DNA of 5,672 bases from Pseudomonadota bacterium (lineage in GTDB: Bacteria; Pseudomonadota; Alphaproteobacteria; Rhizobiales; Beijerinckiaceae), in assembly GCA_023452965.1 (NCBI GenBank), contig JAEXUU010000271.1, positions 1-5,672 of the forward strand. Direction: 5' to 3'. Positions 4,615-5,672 of the stretch are shown in pieces. Position 1 is the stretch's first letter. Every line of letters begins with the position of its first letter. The notes under the pieces are model-generated. The model was given only the letters and a program-made list of their open reading frames with translations. It did not search any database and was not told the origin of the DNA. The translations under genes and the position numbers were made by a program.

Positions 4615-5672
4615 TGACCACCATCCTCACCAATGCCAGGCTGATCCTCGAGGACGAGATCGTCGACGGCACCATCGCCTTCGACGCCAGCGGCATCCTC
4701 TCCGTCGACAAGGGTCGCTCCGCGCTGCCGGCGGCGATCGACGTGCAGGGCGATTATGTCGCGCCCGGCCTCGTCGAGATGCACACCGACAACATGGAAA
4801 AGCACTTCATGCCGCGCCCTAAGGTCTTCTGGCCGAACGGGCTGGCGGCGGCGCTGGTCCATGACGCGCAGATGGCGGCGGCGGGCGTCACCACGGTCTA
4901 CGACGCGATCTGCGCCGGCACGCCCTTCTCGGCCAAGGACTATCGCAAGGACATCTTCGCCGACGTGATGGACGCGCTGCGGCTCGGCACTGCCGAGGGG
5001 GTCTTCCGCATCGACCACCGCATCCATATGCGCTGCGAGCTGACCAGCCCCGACCTGCTGCGCGACATCGAGCCCTATCAGGACGACGGCCTCGTCCAGC
5101 TCGTCTCGCTGATGGACCACACGCCGGGCCAGCGGCAATGGCGCAACCTGGAGGATCTGCGCACCTATGCGCTGGGCACCGGCAAGACCCAGGCCGAATT
5201 CGAGGAGGATGTCGTCGTCCGCCAGCGCGAGGGTGGGGCGAATGTCGCGCGCAACTGGAGCGCAGTGGTCGAGATGTTCCGCTCCCGCGGCATCCCGATC
5301 GCCACCCATGACGACACCACGCTTGACCATGTCGAGGCGGGCATCGCCTCCGGAGCGGTGATCTCGGAGTTCCCGACCACGATCGAGGCGGCAGAAGCCG
5401 CCAAGCAGCACGGCCTCGCCACCATCGCCGGTGCGCCCAATGTCGTCCGCGGCGGCTCGCATTCCGGGGGCGTCTCGGTTTCGGAACTGGCCGAGAAGGG
5501 CCTGCTCGACGGGCTCTCCTCCGATTATGTCCCCGCCAGCCTGCTCCAGGCCGTGCTCAAGCTCCATGCCGCCCATGGCATCGCCCTGCCCGAAGCGATG
5601 GGCATGGTGACCTGGAAGGTCGCCGACATTCTCGGGCTCAAGGATCGCGGCCACCTCAAGCCTGGCCTGCGC
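4614..5672 (+). CDS. phnM: Ribose 1-phosphonate 5-triphosphate diphosphatase PhnM (3'-truncated)
   Basis: PhnM is an amidohydrolase-superfamily metal enzyme that removes pyrophosphate from alpha-D-ribose 1-methylphosphonate 5-triphosphate, giving the 5-phosphate used by PhnJ. The frame runs open for 353 residues to the last base of the window. E. coli PhnM has 378 residues, and the alignment ends at DRGHLKPGLR, so about 30 C-terminal residues (the second beta-sandwich strand region, normally starting with an ADLVL-like motif) are missing. Visible hallmarks are APGLVEMHTDNMEKHF (50-65; His57 and Asp59 of the HxD metal motif), the HRIHMRCEL block (135-143), SLMDHTPGQRQ (165-175), ATHDD (230-234; His232), EFPTTIEAAEAA (252-263), GAPNVVRGGSHSG (273-285) and LSSDYVPASLL (301-311; Asp304). 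The ATG overlaps the phnL stop (TGATG), with a strong AGGAAGG (4600-4606) 7 nt upstream. Confidence 0.97.
   Translation, partial: MTTILTNARLILEDEIVDGTIAFDASGILSVDKGRSALPAAIDVQGDYVAPGLVEMHTDNMEKHFMPRPKVFWPNGLAAALVHDAQMAAAGVTTVYDAICAGTPFSAKDYRKDIFADVMDALRLGTAEGVFRIDHRIHMRCELTSPDLLRDIEPYQDDGLVQLVSLMDHTPGQRQWRNLEDLRTYALGTGKTQAEFEEDVVVRQREGGANVARNWSAVVEMFRSRGIPIATHDDTTLDHVEAGIASGAVISEFPTTIEAAEAAKQHGLATIAGAPNVVRGGSHSGGVSVSELAEKGLLDGLSSDYVPASLLQAVLKLHAAHGIALPEAMGMVTWKVADILGLKDRGHLKPGLR

Noticed and set aside
4578..5654. Minus-strand open frame (358 codons) opposite phnM
   Set aside because: The + strand frame encodes all PhnM motifs without a break. The minus-strand product is an Asp/Arg/Gly/His-rich shadow with no recognisable domain.
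1..5672. An undescribed biological system hidden in the window
   Set aside because: Every gene is a standard C-P lyase component in the usual phnGHIJKLM order with catalytic residues intact. There are no extra genes and no mobile, CRISPR or RNA elements.

Overview
The window is an uninterrupted stretch of a carbon-phosphorus (C-P) lyase operon, all on the + strand, in the order phnG-phnH-phnI-phnJ-phnK-phnL-phnM. The first gene lacks its 5' end and the last lacks its 3' end, so the operon continues on both sides. The DNA is very GC-rich, with a strong G/C bias at third codon positions. Protein wording and gene order suggest an alphaproteobacterium, probably of the Hyphomicrobiales (Bosea- or rhizobium-like); the taxonomy is inference.

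Layout: 2-385 phnG (5'-truncated), 385-990 phnH, 1013-2143 phnI, 2140-3063 phnJ, 3063-3869 phnK, 3916-4614 phnL, 4614-5672 phnM (3'-truncated). Four junctions overlap by 1-4 bases (TGATG or ATGA). The other two, phnH-phnI (22 nt) and phnK-phnL (46 nt), are each bridged exactly by a tiny open frame (7 and 17 codons). Each tiny frame starts on the upstream stop and stops on the downstream start. The window has no non-coding stretch over 50 nt, and I see no tRNA, rRNA, CRISPR array, insertion sequence or terminator.

How the genes work together (established for the E. coli system): PhnG, PhnH, PhnI and PhnJ form the soluble core complex, and the ABC-type ATPases PhnK and PhnL dock on it. PhnI, with PhnG, PhnH and PhnL, swaps the adenine of MgATP for a phosphonate, giving ribose 1-phosphonate 5-triphosphate. 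PhnM removes pyrophosphate. PhnJ, a radical-SAM enzyme, then breaks the C-P bond, releasing an alkane (methane from methylphosphonate) and a cyclic ribose phosphate. The residues known to matter are present here: the four PhnJ cysteines and its glycyl-radical glycine, the PhnI HxxxxH pair, full ABC motifs in PhnK and PhnL, and the metal-ligand motifs of PhnM. The pathway therefore looks intact as far as the window shows.

The system itself is well known, and I found no undescribed enzyme system. The less ordinary points are the two bridging mini-ORFs, a three-unit 11-bp-period repeat resembling a degenerate Pho box just before phnL, and lineage-type extensions in PhnI, PhnJ and PhnK.
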